DNA of 64,000 nucleotides from Craspedostauros australis (taxonomy: Eukaryota > Bacillariophyta > Bacillariophyceae > Mastogloiales > Achnanthaceae), in contig JAMXDE010000005.1 in the NCBI GenBank assembly GCA_026770025.1, forward strand, positions 620,001 through 684,000, given 5' to 3'. Of this stretch, positions 1-9,292 are shown one piece after another. The notes below the pieces were generated by a model that was given only the letters and a program-made list of their open reading frames with translations, was not told the origin of the DNA and did no database searches. Position numbers and translations under genes: made by a program. Every line of letters begins with the position of its first letter. Position 1 is the first letter of the stretch.

Positions 1-771
1 AGCGCTCGTCCAGAGGTTGAGATGGGAGCGAAGGTCGCGATCCGTTGTGGGTGCTGAGCGGGCCTTTCTGCACAATCAAATCGAAGCGCGTGCTGCGGTG
101 CGGTGCCTCTTGGTGTCTTTGCAGCTCTGCTCTCTGCTCCCTTGTCGCTGTGTCGCCGTGTCCGTTCAAGATGGGAATGAGAAGAGATGAATGTGCCTTT
201 TCTCGCGAGGAGCGGCCAGTTTTGTCGGTCATGTGTTGCCATTCGGCGCGCTGCGCGGATCGCCACCTCTGTTGCGCGCGCACAAACTGCACACCAAGAA
301 TCCAGCCAAGCCCAGCACACGAACGCAAAAGAGAGCGAAGACGCGACATCGCAAAAAGACCGAGAAAATTGCACCCACACAAGACCCGAATACCATAAGT
401 AATGTGTCCCAGATATGTCACATGCGATACCGAAAAGTCATGGCATGACCGCCGCCAAAATCTTCACGGAATTTGGTGGGATGCGGAAACGATTGGAATC
501 TATCCGTGAATGACATGCATGCTTCATGGCACTCACGGTATCTTGCGCCACATAAAGGTACTTTGGTAGGCCTGGATTTCAGTTGTGAGAAATTCGTGTG
601 AACCGTGTGTTGATCGGCTGCAGAGAGACAGGAAGCAGAGAGCCTCCAACAACAAACAAGCAAGATGGCGGACGGCAATCAAGAACAAGGAGCACCGCAT
701 ACCTTACTCTCGTACGAGTGTGCCCCAGCCGTTCAAGTACTGCCACTCCTGCATCGAGTGCATCAAGGATC
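1..771. other. Intergenic / 5' flanking sequence, no gene recognised
   Basis: Several short overlapping frames are open here, but none has recognisable motifs or a composition like the confirmed genes. The last ~170 bases precede the methyltransferase start and contain a CTCGTACGAG-like motif near 710. This stretch could hold the 3' end of a gene beyond the left edge; I see nothing that proves it. Confidence 0.4.
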
Positions 772-1635
772 ATGGCGCACGACGACAGCGAAGCATCGTC
801 GCAAGACATCAAGTCGCAGTTTCTGCTGGCGGTCGACCAACTCGGCGAGGATGGCAAGATCTCGAGCAATGCGCAGGTGCTGCTGCGCGACCTGACCAAT
901 GACAGGGACGATTCCTTCTTCCATGCGGTGGTGTATTCGCTGTCGCAGGCCAAGGCGCCCGGATCATTCGCCATTCATCATTGGGATGACATCCTCCAAA
1001 CCAAGATCGATTCTCTGCTGCGCACGATGTACGCCGCGTGTCCCTATCAGGAGGCAGCCGACGCGTCAGCTTGGGATCGTTCCATGGGCGATCGCGTCGA
1101 CGATGACAACTTCGTCTACGGCGAGGTCGAATTCGAAAGCTTCCTCCAGATACTGGGTCACGTCCTGCCGACGCAGGGTGTATTCTATGACTTGGGCAGC
1201 GGCACGGGCAAGGCGGTGTACACGGCGCGGTTGCTGCGGGATTTCGAGCGCTGCGTTGGCGTGGAGCTGCTGCCGGGCCTTCATGCTTTGGCGCGATCCG
1301 TGGAAGCGATCTACCGCGACGATCTGCGGGATCGGCTGCCGCAGAATCACGTGGAGTTCGTCTGCGAGGATCTCACCATGTACGACTGGTCCGACGGCAC
1401 GGCGGTGTTCTGCCATTCGACGTGCTTTGGCAAGGAGGTTCTGCAGACGATCTTTGATCAGGGTCGCATGCTGGCGCCTGGTGCGTACTTGATCACATTC
1501 AAGACGAGCGGCGTGGATACCTCCGGATTTCGGCTCATCAAGACCATGCAATGTGAAATGACGTGGGGCGAAACCGATGTCTTCATCTTTCAGAGACTCC
1601 GCGAGACTGACGGCGACGAAGTTTCAGTCAATTGA
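772..1635 (+). CDS. DOT1-like class I SAM-dependent methyltransferase
   Basis: A 287-residue protein. Residues 116-119 read YGEV, as in the segment preceding the SAM site of DOT1 histone H3K79 methyltransferases. DLGSGTG at 140-146 is SAM motif I, and the acidic residue after the second strand is E165 (VGVEL). The position where DOT1 has its Asn-Asn catalytic/SAM-binding signature followed by aromatic-Gly reads VFCHSTCFG (212-220), so the key asparagines are replaced. The fold and SAM binding are therefore well supported, but histone H3K79 activity is not; it may be one of the short DOT1-related methyltransferases of unknown substrate. The frame is open upstream to a CTG/GTG-type start at 598, but the first ATG, followed by an acidic hydrophilic N terminus, is at 772. 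No intron, signal peptide or presequence is visible, so a cytosolic or nuclear protein is inferred. Confidence 0.6.
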   Translation: MAHDDSEASSQDIKSQFLLAVDQLGEDGKISSNAQVLLRDLTNDRDDSFFHAVVYSLSQAKAPGSFAIHHWDDILQTKIDSLLRTMYAACPYQEAADASAWDRSMGDRVDDDNFVYGEVEFESFLQILGHVLPTQGVFYDLGSGTGKAVYTARLLRDFERCVGVELLPGLHALARSVEAIYRDDLRDRLPQNHVEFVCEDLTMYDWSDGTAVFCHSTCFGKEVLQTIFDQGRMLAPGAYLITFKTSGVDTSGFRLIKTMQCEMTWGETDVFIFQRLRETDGDEVSVN

Positions 1636-3246
1636 TGGCACAGGGCGAAGTGATGGATACACAAGCCACGAGGGGAAGTTCGTTGGCGGTGTGATGTGGT
1701 ACAACACCGTACGAGCGACACCTCCGTGAGCAACGCCCCTACCTCTCGATGGCGATGGGTGTGCCAATGAGAGGTTGTTGGTGTTGCGCGTGCGGCACAG
1801 GTTTAGATACGCTTCGGCAGAAAACTGAGCTTTGTCATTCAGTCATTGGAAAGGTGTTCGCGGATCAATGGGCGGATACAAGCTGACTTCGTGGCGCGCG
1901 CTGGCGGGGTTGTGAGTATAGTACCACGGCAGCCAGTAATGTCACATCCTACCGTTCATGGACGGCAGTCGCAACGGGGATTATGATGCCACGCCCTATC
2001 TTTGGAACCCATACAGATGTTTGGCATCAGTATCGAAAGCAGATGCCCGTGGCGCGGGTGAAAACAAAGGCTGTTCCATTGATTTTCTGGTCCTCATTCA
2101 CACCGCCCTGCGCTTGTCTGCATCGGTACCAAAGGGTGACGGGGCGCCGCGCACTGAATAACCGAGCACAGTACGTCCAGAGCAGCCAACAATGGACAGA
2201 GAGACGGACCCGAGGCGAGGTAAAGTGAAGTGAAACGCTGCGGCAGCTCCAACATCATGTTGCATGAGGATAGTATCGTGCATACCATACCATACCATAC
2301 ACATCTGCTGTGCTGCGGATACTGGGTATCATCACAGCTTGTGCTTGTATTGGTGCGGGAGTATCACGACTACAGCCCCTCCCACGAATGAGCAAAACGA
2401 AGATTCGGATCAGGGGGAGAAGACTACGATGATCGTCATGATGACCATGGCGGCGATGACAGAACCCCTGCGAAGCGAGGTTCCTTGGCGGACAAAGCGG
2501 CGCCGCGAAACGCTCACTTTTTGATTCAAAGGACCAAACCAAGAAACGCAGTCTCGGGGCACAAAACAGGAACAACTGCGATGGTCTTGATGACGATGAC
2601 GGCGAAGATGACCGACGGCTGCGCCGGCTTTGATGCACTCAGCTTCGCTCTTCAAAGCCAAGGAGAGGAAGAACGAATCGAGCGAAAAGAAAGGCACATG
2701 AGATACGACTACCCAATACGACTGCAAGTGAAAGGATGAGGCCGTGACCCTACGTGTTGGATCGAATTTATACTCCTTCGAACGTGATTAGCCAAGAGTG
2801 ATCTCGACGTACAATACTGCTCTGGAGAGGGAGGGAGAGACCTTCAAATAAAGACGGGCGTGTATCACAACCACCTCCCAAGTTGTCAATAGCACCGCAC
2901 GCGACCGAACGGAGCGACGGAGCCTCTACAGAGAGAGAGAGAGAGAGAGCAGAAGTAACAAGGAAGACTGCCATCGCCATCGCCGCCACCCGCGCAAGCG
3001 ATAGCACCAGGAGCGCCCAAACACTGTCACCATCAACAGCACCAACAACAGCACCATCCTCTCACTCCGCAATCCACGATCATCATTCTCATAAAAACAC
3101 GATTGTGAGACCCTTCGCTGCCAACAACAACGTCGCGTCAAGAACACGCCATCCTTCATCGCACAAGAGCGACGCAATCGCAGCGTAACACAAGAACAAC
3201 GGGGGGCATCTCCGCTACACCACACCACACCATCTCCATCTCCATC
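1636..3246. other. Intergenic region with short simple repeats
   Basis: This lies between two plus-strand genes. It contains a (CATAC)4 run at 2281-2300 and a (GA)n run at about 2929-2949, followed by a CA/CAAC-rich stretch that is probably the 5' leader of the P450 gene. Small open frames at 1958-2161 and 2264-2524 have no recognisable features and I do not call them genes. Confidence 0.4.
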
Positions 3247-5415
3247 ATGTCAGGTAAGATGAATGCGCTGAATTCCTCGGCTTGAATCGATCAGAGCGAT
3301 GGGTGCATGAATGATGGCTGAGTGTGCAAGTTGTGTAACATTTGTATTCTATGATAGAATACATGGCGCTGAATCCAAGATCATATAATGTAAAACTATA
3401 CTATTATATTATAGATGCCGTCGGATTGTTCATCACTTGTTGATCATTGATTGCTCCCCTCCCGGCTCACTCAAGAAGATGTCTCACCTTCATACCTCTT
3501 CGCTACTTGATCCATTGCTATCCGCACTTTGCCAAACCATGGTCCATGCTACCTACTTCTGTCCACGCTACTGTCCACTCTCCTCTCCTCGCTGCTCCAC
3601 CTCGTTCATCGACCCGCAGCTTCGGCATGGAAAAAGACTGCAAGCAAGTCGCTTTTGCTTGCATCCATCGCTCTTCCAGTCGTTCTTCCCATGTTGCCCA
3701 CAGCGATGACTACTGACGACGATGGAGCCCAAGGTCATTCGTCCCCATACTCATCCGCCTCCTGCAATTGGACGTCGGCCCGGATACTGCTCTTCCTGTT
3801 CGCAGCTCTGCTTTTCGTTTCGGAACGAATTGATCGCCGCAGACGCGTGGAGGCAGGTGCCAGAGGCAGACCGCTTTGCGTCAACCCGTTTCAGACTGGG
3901 AGCATCGTGGACAGCCTGGGACTCGCAGCGCTCGGGCATATCTGGTTCCTACTCATATCACCCCGCGTCCCTCACACCAACCGACCCGACCTCATGGAGA
4001 TCTTCGCGAAGTCCCGCGACGAGGCCAACGAAGAAGGCTACTCTGCCTCCTTGGTGTGGTTGATGCATCCCATGAATCCGTTGTCATCGGCGATGATCGT
4101 TGTCAACGACCCGTCACTCGTAATGGAGCTATTATCACGCAAGTCCTTTGGCAAATGGAAGAAGGGCTTGGGCTACAGGGTCGCCGCCCCGTTGGTCGGT
4201 CATAATTCCGTCTTGACCGCCCAGGATAATGATCGCTGGAGGCACCAACGCCGCATCTTGCTGGCGGGCTTCAGCAAGAGCGTGCTGCTCATCGCGCACA
4301 AGACCATCTACCAATCGGTCGCGAGATTGACTGCCAGGTGGTACAAGAACTCGACGGCAGGCAGCACGACCCAAATCGAGATGCTGCGCGAGATGCAGAA
4401 GCTCAGCATCGAGATCATCGGGAAGGTCGCATTTTCGTACGACTTCAAATCCTGCGCTGCCGAAGACGCGCCCTTCGCGAATGACTTCCATCTCATCCTC
4501 AAAACGCTGACGACGCGCGCCCGCGGGTCGTACATCTTCGCGTGGGCCCCGACGCCTGAGAACTTGCGATTCAACAAGGCCATGGCCAACCTGGACGCCA
4601 TCGTGACCGACATCATCGAGCAGAAGAAGGTCAAGCAACAAGAGGCGATCAAAGACGGCGCGCAGGAAGAAACGGCCACGGTGCGCAACAAGGCATCCAA
4701 CGCGGATGTTGTCGATTTGCTGCTGTCGGAGGATGGCACCGATGACGGCATGACTTCGCAGCAGATACTCGACAACATCAAGACTCTCTTCTTCGCTGGT
4801 CATGACACTACCGCATCGGCCATTGCATGGTCTTTCTACCTCCTGTCCACACACCCTGAGGCAGAGCGCAAGCTGCTGGCCGAATTCAAATCGTTGGACG
4901 ACATGGACTTGGAAGAAGGCGGCGAGCAGGAGTACGAAGAACTCGAACGTCTCCCATACCTCAACGCAGTTGTGAAGGAGACGCTGCGTCTCTACCCCAG
5001 CGCTTCGCTGTCACGGCAGCCGGTGTCGAAGCGCGGAGAACAGCTTGGTAACATCGACGTCCCGTACGGCGATGACGTCTACGTCGTTCCCATGCTGATC
5101 CATCGCGATCCAAGAAATTGGGACCAACCGGACGCGTTCCTTCCAGAACGGTGGCTGGATCCGAAGAAGCTGCTGGACGCCAAGGGCAGAACGCCGGAGC
5201 AAAGAGGGATCTACATTCCGTTCTCGTTGGGCATGCGGAGCTGCCTCGGTCGGATGCTGGCGCTCGTGGAGCTCCGTACATCACTGAAGGCGATACTGCA
5301 GAACTACAAGTTCGAGCTGGCAAAGAATGAAGATGGAGTTGTGGAACATCCCAGACCAGTGGTCTACCTCACCATCTGCTCCAACCGAATGGTAATGAAA
5401 GTCACTCGACGTTGA
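3247..5415 (+). CDS. Cytochrome P450 monooxygenase (two exons)
   Basis: Proposed exons are 3247-3253 (ATG TCA G) and 3620-5415, giving about 600 residues. The donor GTAAG is at 3254; the acceptor at 3618-3619 follows a clear pyrimidine tract and joins in phase. The main frame has no ATG near its 5' limit (a stop lies at 3508-3510), so a tiny first exon explains the start best. Family hallmarks are all present: I-helix oxygen-binding AGHDTT (395-400), K-helix ExxR (E456, R459), the PERW segment, and the heme loop FSLGMRSCLG with the proximal cysteine at about 544. The N terminus is basic then hydrophobic, and a second hydrophobic stretch (about 60-80) suggests ER or plastid-envelope anchoring. 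The I-helix and heme-loop style recall CYP4-like fatty-acid or carotenoid-type P450s, but the substrate cannot be assigned. The gene converges with the CRAL-TRIO gene downstream. An alternative start is the ATG at 3691. Confidence 0.85.
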
Positions 5416-5957
5416 AGTGATCCGCGCTGAACACTTGGACCCAAGAACTGCCCTCGCATCGCTTCATTGATGCGGTAAACACATAATAGAACACTACGGA
5501 GATGATAATGGCGTGCGTGCGATCATTCTCGACGCCATGAAAGCCTCTCATGAACAAGAGCATTCAGTTTTGTAATACGAGTACTCATTTCGCCATTGTA
5601 GGTAGTCCCGATAGCAATTTCCGCACCGCGGCGACTTTGACAGCGCACTGCAATGCATTCAACCATCCAGACTGTGTCGTCACACTCCCGCATGAGCCCC
5701 AGGATGAATGGATCAGTTGGATTGAGCGAGTGAGCATACTGATACATGTAATCCTAATCTTTCTGGAGCAGAGTACTCTAATTAGGAACCAATGCGTCTT
5801 CGATGGTTGCCGCACTGGTTGCGATTGGTCCTGTGTGCTGGTATCGATCTCCTCTCCAACGAAGTACGACTATCTCCCTGTCTCCCCTACAAATGTATGA
5901 CACCTAAATAAAATGCACCCGCAATGATGATCACGGGACTTTCCTTGTGCCATTCTT
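5416..5957. other. Convergent intergenic region
   Basis: About 540 bases separate the stop codons of the P450 gene (+) and the CRAL-TRIO/DUF6824 gene (-). It should hold both 3' UTRs. It contains a TACGAGTACTC motif near 5578. Short frames on both strands lack recognisable features. Confidence 0.45.
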
Positions 5958-7637
5958 TCAGATGTTGAAAACAGAGATGTCGAGGTCACCACCAAGGGGA
6001 GGTTGTCCCAGATCATCGAGCCAGCTATCTTCTCCAGTCGCATCAAAGCCCAGCCCGAGATTTTCTTGGGTGCTTGACGCCATGCCACGATCGCTGTCGT
6101 CATAATGATCATCGATTCGCACGGCGATACGCTTGCCGCGCGTTCTCGATGTCCCCCGTTCACTGTTGTTCTCGTTCACGGCCCTCTTTCTGGCTCTTTC
6201 GCGTTTGGTCTTTGCCCTGTTTGCACCACCAGCGTTTTGCCTTGCGGCCTTCTTCCGTTCCAACGCGTCGCCGCCATTCTGCTTGACCGTCGGAATTCGT
6301 CGATGGCTGCGGAAGGTCTGCGCCACCTTCTTGCGCGCATCTTCATCCTCGACCTCGATCCAAGCGCCTGCATCAAATTTGAGGAATCGGCCGGAGATGG
6401 ATTTGATGTTGGCAACCAACGATGACGTGATCTTCGTCTTTTCATGCTTCGAGGAGGAGTCGTAGACCTCGCGTCGTTCGTCGATCATCGTATTCAAACG
6501 CAAATTGCCAGCATGGCCGGCGTTGCTGCGTCCGTACAGAACATCGGCCTTGGTGGGCACGATGATGTTCGATGCCAAACTTGCGCGCCGTGGCTGTGGG
6601 CTATGGTGAGATGAGGATCCTTCGGAGTTGTGAGACGTTGTCGTCTGGATGCTCGCGGCATCCTCAACTTTTATGAGACGATGCTCCTGCATCGCCGACT
6701 CCTCCAATTGCCGTTGCGTGTCGACCCATTCCAAATGGCGCGTCGTGTTCAATGTGCCATCGATGGTGATGGGAATGGTCGACGTCGGGATGCCGTACGT
6801 CATGAGCTGATAGCGCACCTCGAGGTGGGAACCAACGTGATCTCGTATGCGAACGTGCATATGATCTGCGCAGACCTTGCGGGCCAGCATGGTGACTGGG
6901 CGGAACGCGGCGCTGCCGAAGCAGTGATGCACCGCGACGATGCGCGCGGCCGACGACCTCATCTTGGCGAAGCCTTGGATGACGACTTGTGGCTCGAATT
7001 TCTTTTCCATCTTTGCCAGATCGCCGACGGCGTAGGGTATGATCACCATCCCCTTGCGTTGGGTTTCTTCATCCTGCAGCGCCTTCCAGACGATGTAGTC
7101 TATCGCCTTCAAGTGATTGCGAACGTACTTGTAGCGTTCGTTGATGACGGAGATGAACACGATGGCCCTGCCTCCCTGATCCCGCTGGGGCAGGAGCTGC
7201 ACGTGCGAGTTTCGGAGGCAAGCTAGATCATCCTCATCCAAGTCGCTCTGCGTGATGTCCTTGGCCACCCTATCCGCTCCGTAGTACTTGACCTTGTAAT
7301 CGAGGTGAGCGAGGAAGCGCCTGGTCGATTCTGGCACATCAAAGTGGCAACACCTGAGGAACATGAGCAGGATACGGCGACTGGTGGTCCATTCCGCATC
7401 CATCTTCATCGCGATATGGTAGCCGTGCTTGGAGTGTTCGGAGGCGGACTCGATCTCGTGTGCCATTTGCTCGAGGTGGTCCTGGATCATTTCATCTGTT
7501 TCCTTGACTGTCTTCGAGATGCCGTGCACATCCTGGTACACTTGCTCCCGTTCCCTGACGGAGAGCTTGTTCATGGCCTTGGCAAGCAGCGCGTTAGTCT
7601 CCCGCTCTGAGATGGTGGGTACCTTGGACAACGGCAT
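5958..7637 (-). CDS. CRAL-TRIO domain protein with C-terminal DUF6824
   Basis: A 559-residue protein. The N-terminal part (about 100-300) resembles CRAL-TRIO/Sec14-type lipid-binding domains: a helical segment with SRRILLMFLRCCHFD, then strands with GGRAIVFIS and a downstream VHHCFGSAAFRPV stretch. Residues about 357-447 are a good match to DUF6824, a domain very abundant in diatoms: ADVLYGRSNAGHAGNLR, then YDSSSKHEKTKI, then GRFLKFDAGAWIEVEDEDAR and the FRSHRR end. The tail is basic and low-complexity (KKAARQN..., KRERARKR), which could be a nuclear localisation signal, followed by an acidic end. Start: the frame stays open to 7850, but the upstream part translates a (GA)n-rich leader (poly Ser/Leu), so the ATG at 7637 (MPLSKVPTISERETNALL) is preferred. 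The protein would bind a small hydrophobic ligand and perhaps act as a nuclear regulator; that coupling is inference. Confidence 0.75.
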   Translation of the reverse strand: MPLSKVPTISERETNALLAKAMNKLSVREREQVYQDVHGISKTVKETDEMIQDHLEQMAHEIESASEHSKHGYHIAMKMDAEWTTSRRILLMFLRCCHFDVPESTRRFLAHLDYKVKYYGADRVAKDITQSDLDEDDLACLRNSHVQLLPQRDQGGRAIVFISVINERYKYVRNHLKAIDYIVWKALQDEETQRKGMVIIPYAVGDLAKMEKKFEPQVVIQGFAKMRSSAARIVAVHHCFGSAAFRPVTMLARKVCADHMHVRIRDHVGSHLEVRYQLMTYGIPTSTIPITIDGTLNTTRHLEWVDTQRQLEESAMQEHRLIKVEDAASIQTTTSHNSEGSSSHHSPQPRRASLASNIIVPTKADVLYGRSNAGHAGNLRLNTMIDERREVYDSSSKHEKTKITSSLVANIKSISGRFLKFDAGAWIEVEDEDARKKVAQTFRSHRRIPTVKQNGGDALERKKAARQNAGGANRAKTKRERARKRAVNENNSERGTSRTRGKRIAVRIDDHYDDSDRGMASSTQENLGLGFDATGEDSWLDDLGQPPLGGDLDISVFNI

Positions 7638-9292
7638 CGTGTCGGTAGGTGTGCGTGCACGTTGGCAATGATCACGTCGGTATAGCAGTACTCGATGCGC
7701 AGATCTGTACGCAAGTAAATGTGGAGGTTGGTGTGGAGAGACGCAGAGAGAGAGAAAGAGAGAGGAGAGAGAGAGAGAGGGAGGAATGACTGCTTCTCCC
7801 ACGACCACCTGTGCTAGTATTGATGCGAGTATTGATGTGAGTCTGTGCAATTTCGGTTCCAGCAGCGCGCCAATATGCCCTCAAGGCTGATGCCAGGTTG
7901 CGCTTCGAGATGTGTTGTTGGTGTTGTTGATGGTGTCGTTGATGGTAATAATGGTATTAATGGTGTTGTGAGTGTTGGAAGTATGGTGCAGAGTATGGTG
8001 TTGAGTACTATTCTACTATGGTATGGTACGAATATGTCTGGTGACGATGGTGATGATGATGATGAACAGGTCAGAGACTGTAGGAGATACGCGTACTATG
8101 CTCGAAGTGCTGGTTATCCTTGGGGAAGTTCAACGAGGTTGGGTGCGGGTTGCAGTGGTTGTGATCTTCCTCGTCCTTTGTATGTGCTTTGCCGTGGACG
8201 GTGCTGTTGATCATGCCCCGTGAAGGAGTACGACTACGGGCGCCTGGATTCGCACAGAACCGGAACTCAACGTGACACCGGCGACGACTTTCTGGCTCCG
8301 AAACGCGTTTGTCACAACAAAACTGCAAGACGAGTTCCGTCATTATTGTGCCGTTAACGACGACACGTGGCCAATCGGCTCGTCGCTGCGACACATGTCG
8401 TCGCGAAGCTGGAACTTTTTGGCCGTTCTCATATTCTCTTTCGGGGAATTGCCCAATCACGAACAGCTTCATGGACACGCGAAATAAATGGGACGTTCTG
8501 GTATGTCAGGCAGCGGAGGGCGGTACATTCGCAAGCCCGACAAGACACTCTATTCGTGGCTTGTGCTCTACACCATACAACTCTGTACCGTGCCACGCTG
8601 AACCGTACTACTACGACTCTGTACCACACCCAAAGGAACATCAAACGAAGATCACCGATCAGGGCCATCCCAGACGGCCCGCATCGTACCTTGCAACGAA
8701 GAGGGCACGCGAAGCACTCAACTCTTCATCGACGACGCAGCAAAGAGCGGAGTATCCACTTCTGCACAGATGGTATCCTGGATACAAACTGATCGTCACT
8801 CGAACAGTCATCCTGGTAGTGGGTAGTCGCAGCGATGTGTGTCCAGAGTACGAAGAATTGTCGGTTCCGAAAGCGCCTCGTGTCCATCGATCTCGACGGT
8901 ACTCCATGATGAGCCTCTCAAGATCGCTGATGTAGCGCGATCTCCTACCAAAATGGAACCGGAAAAAACATGGTTTGTGAAGGCATCAACCAAGACAGGA
9001 CAGAATGTCTGCATGGAAGCGCCTTGGCGAAACTGCACGCTACGAATCGCTTCGCCTCGCTGCTAATTACGTGGAGGGCTCAGGTCGTCTGTTTGTGCAC
9101 GTTCCGCGGACATTGCAGGCTATTACTCTGCTTTACTCAACCAGTGCGCATAAAGATACATTGCTTTGTGTTTCACCTGCTGCAGTGGTGCACACTTGAG
9201 GATGCTTCCATGATGATATTCTATTATACGGTACTTTACACTACAATTGAGATCAGGTTGAAGTGCAAGTGATAGATTCGCCCCTTGATAGA
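7638..9292. other. Intergenic region with purine and TGG-rich repeats
   Basis: A GA-rich tract (about 7742-7782) lies in the probable 5' leader of the CRAL-TRIO gene. Next comes a GTTGTTGATGGTGTC-type imperfect trinucleotide stretch (about 7915-7990) and GATGATGAT at 8050-8066. The frame at 8309-8935 (+) is open for 208 codons, but its translation is irregular, without motifs, and overlapped by equally long frames on both strands, so I do not call it. Confidence 0.4.

Noticed and set aside
8309-8935. 208-codon plus-strand frame
   Set aside because: No domain, no conserved composition, several alternative frames open in the same place.
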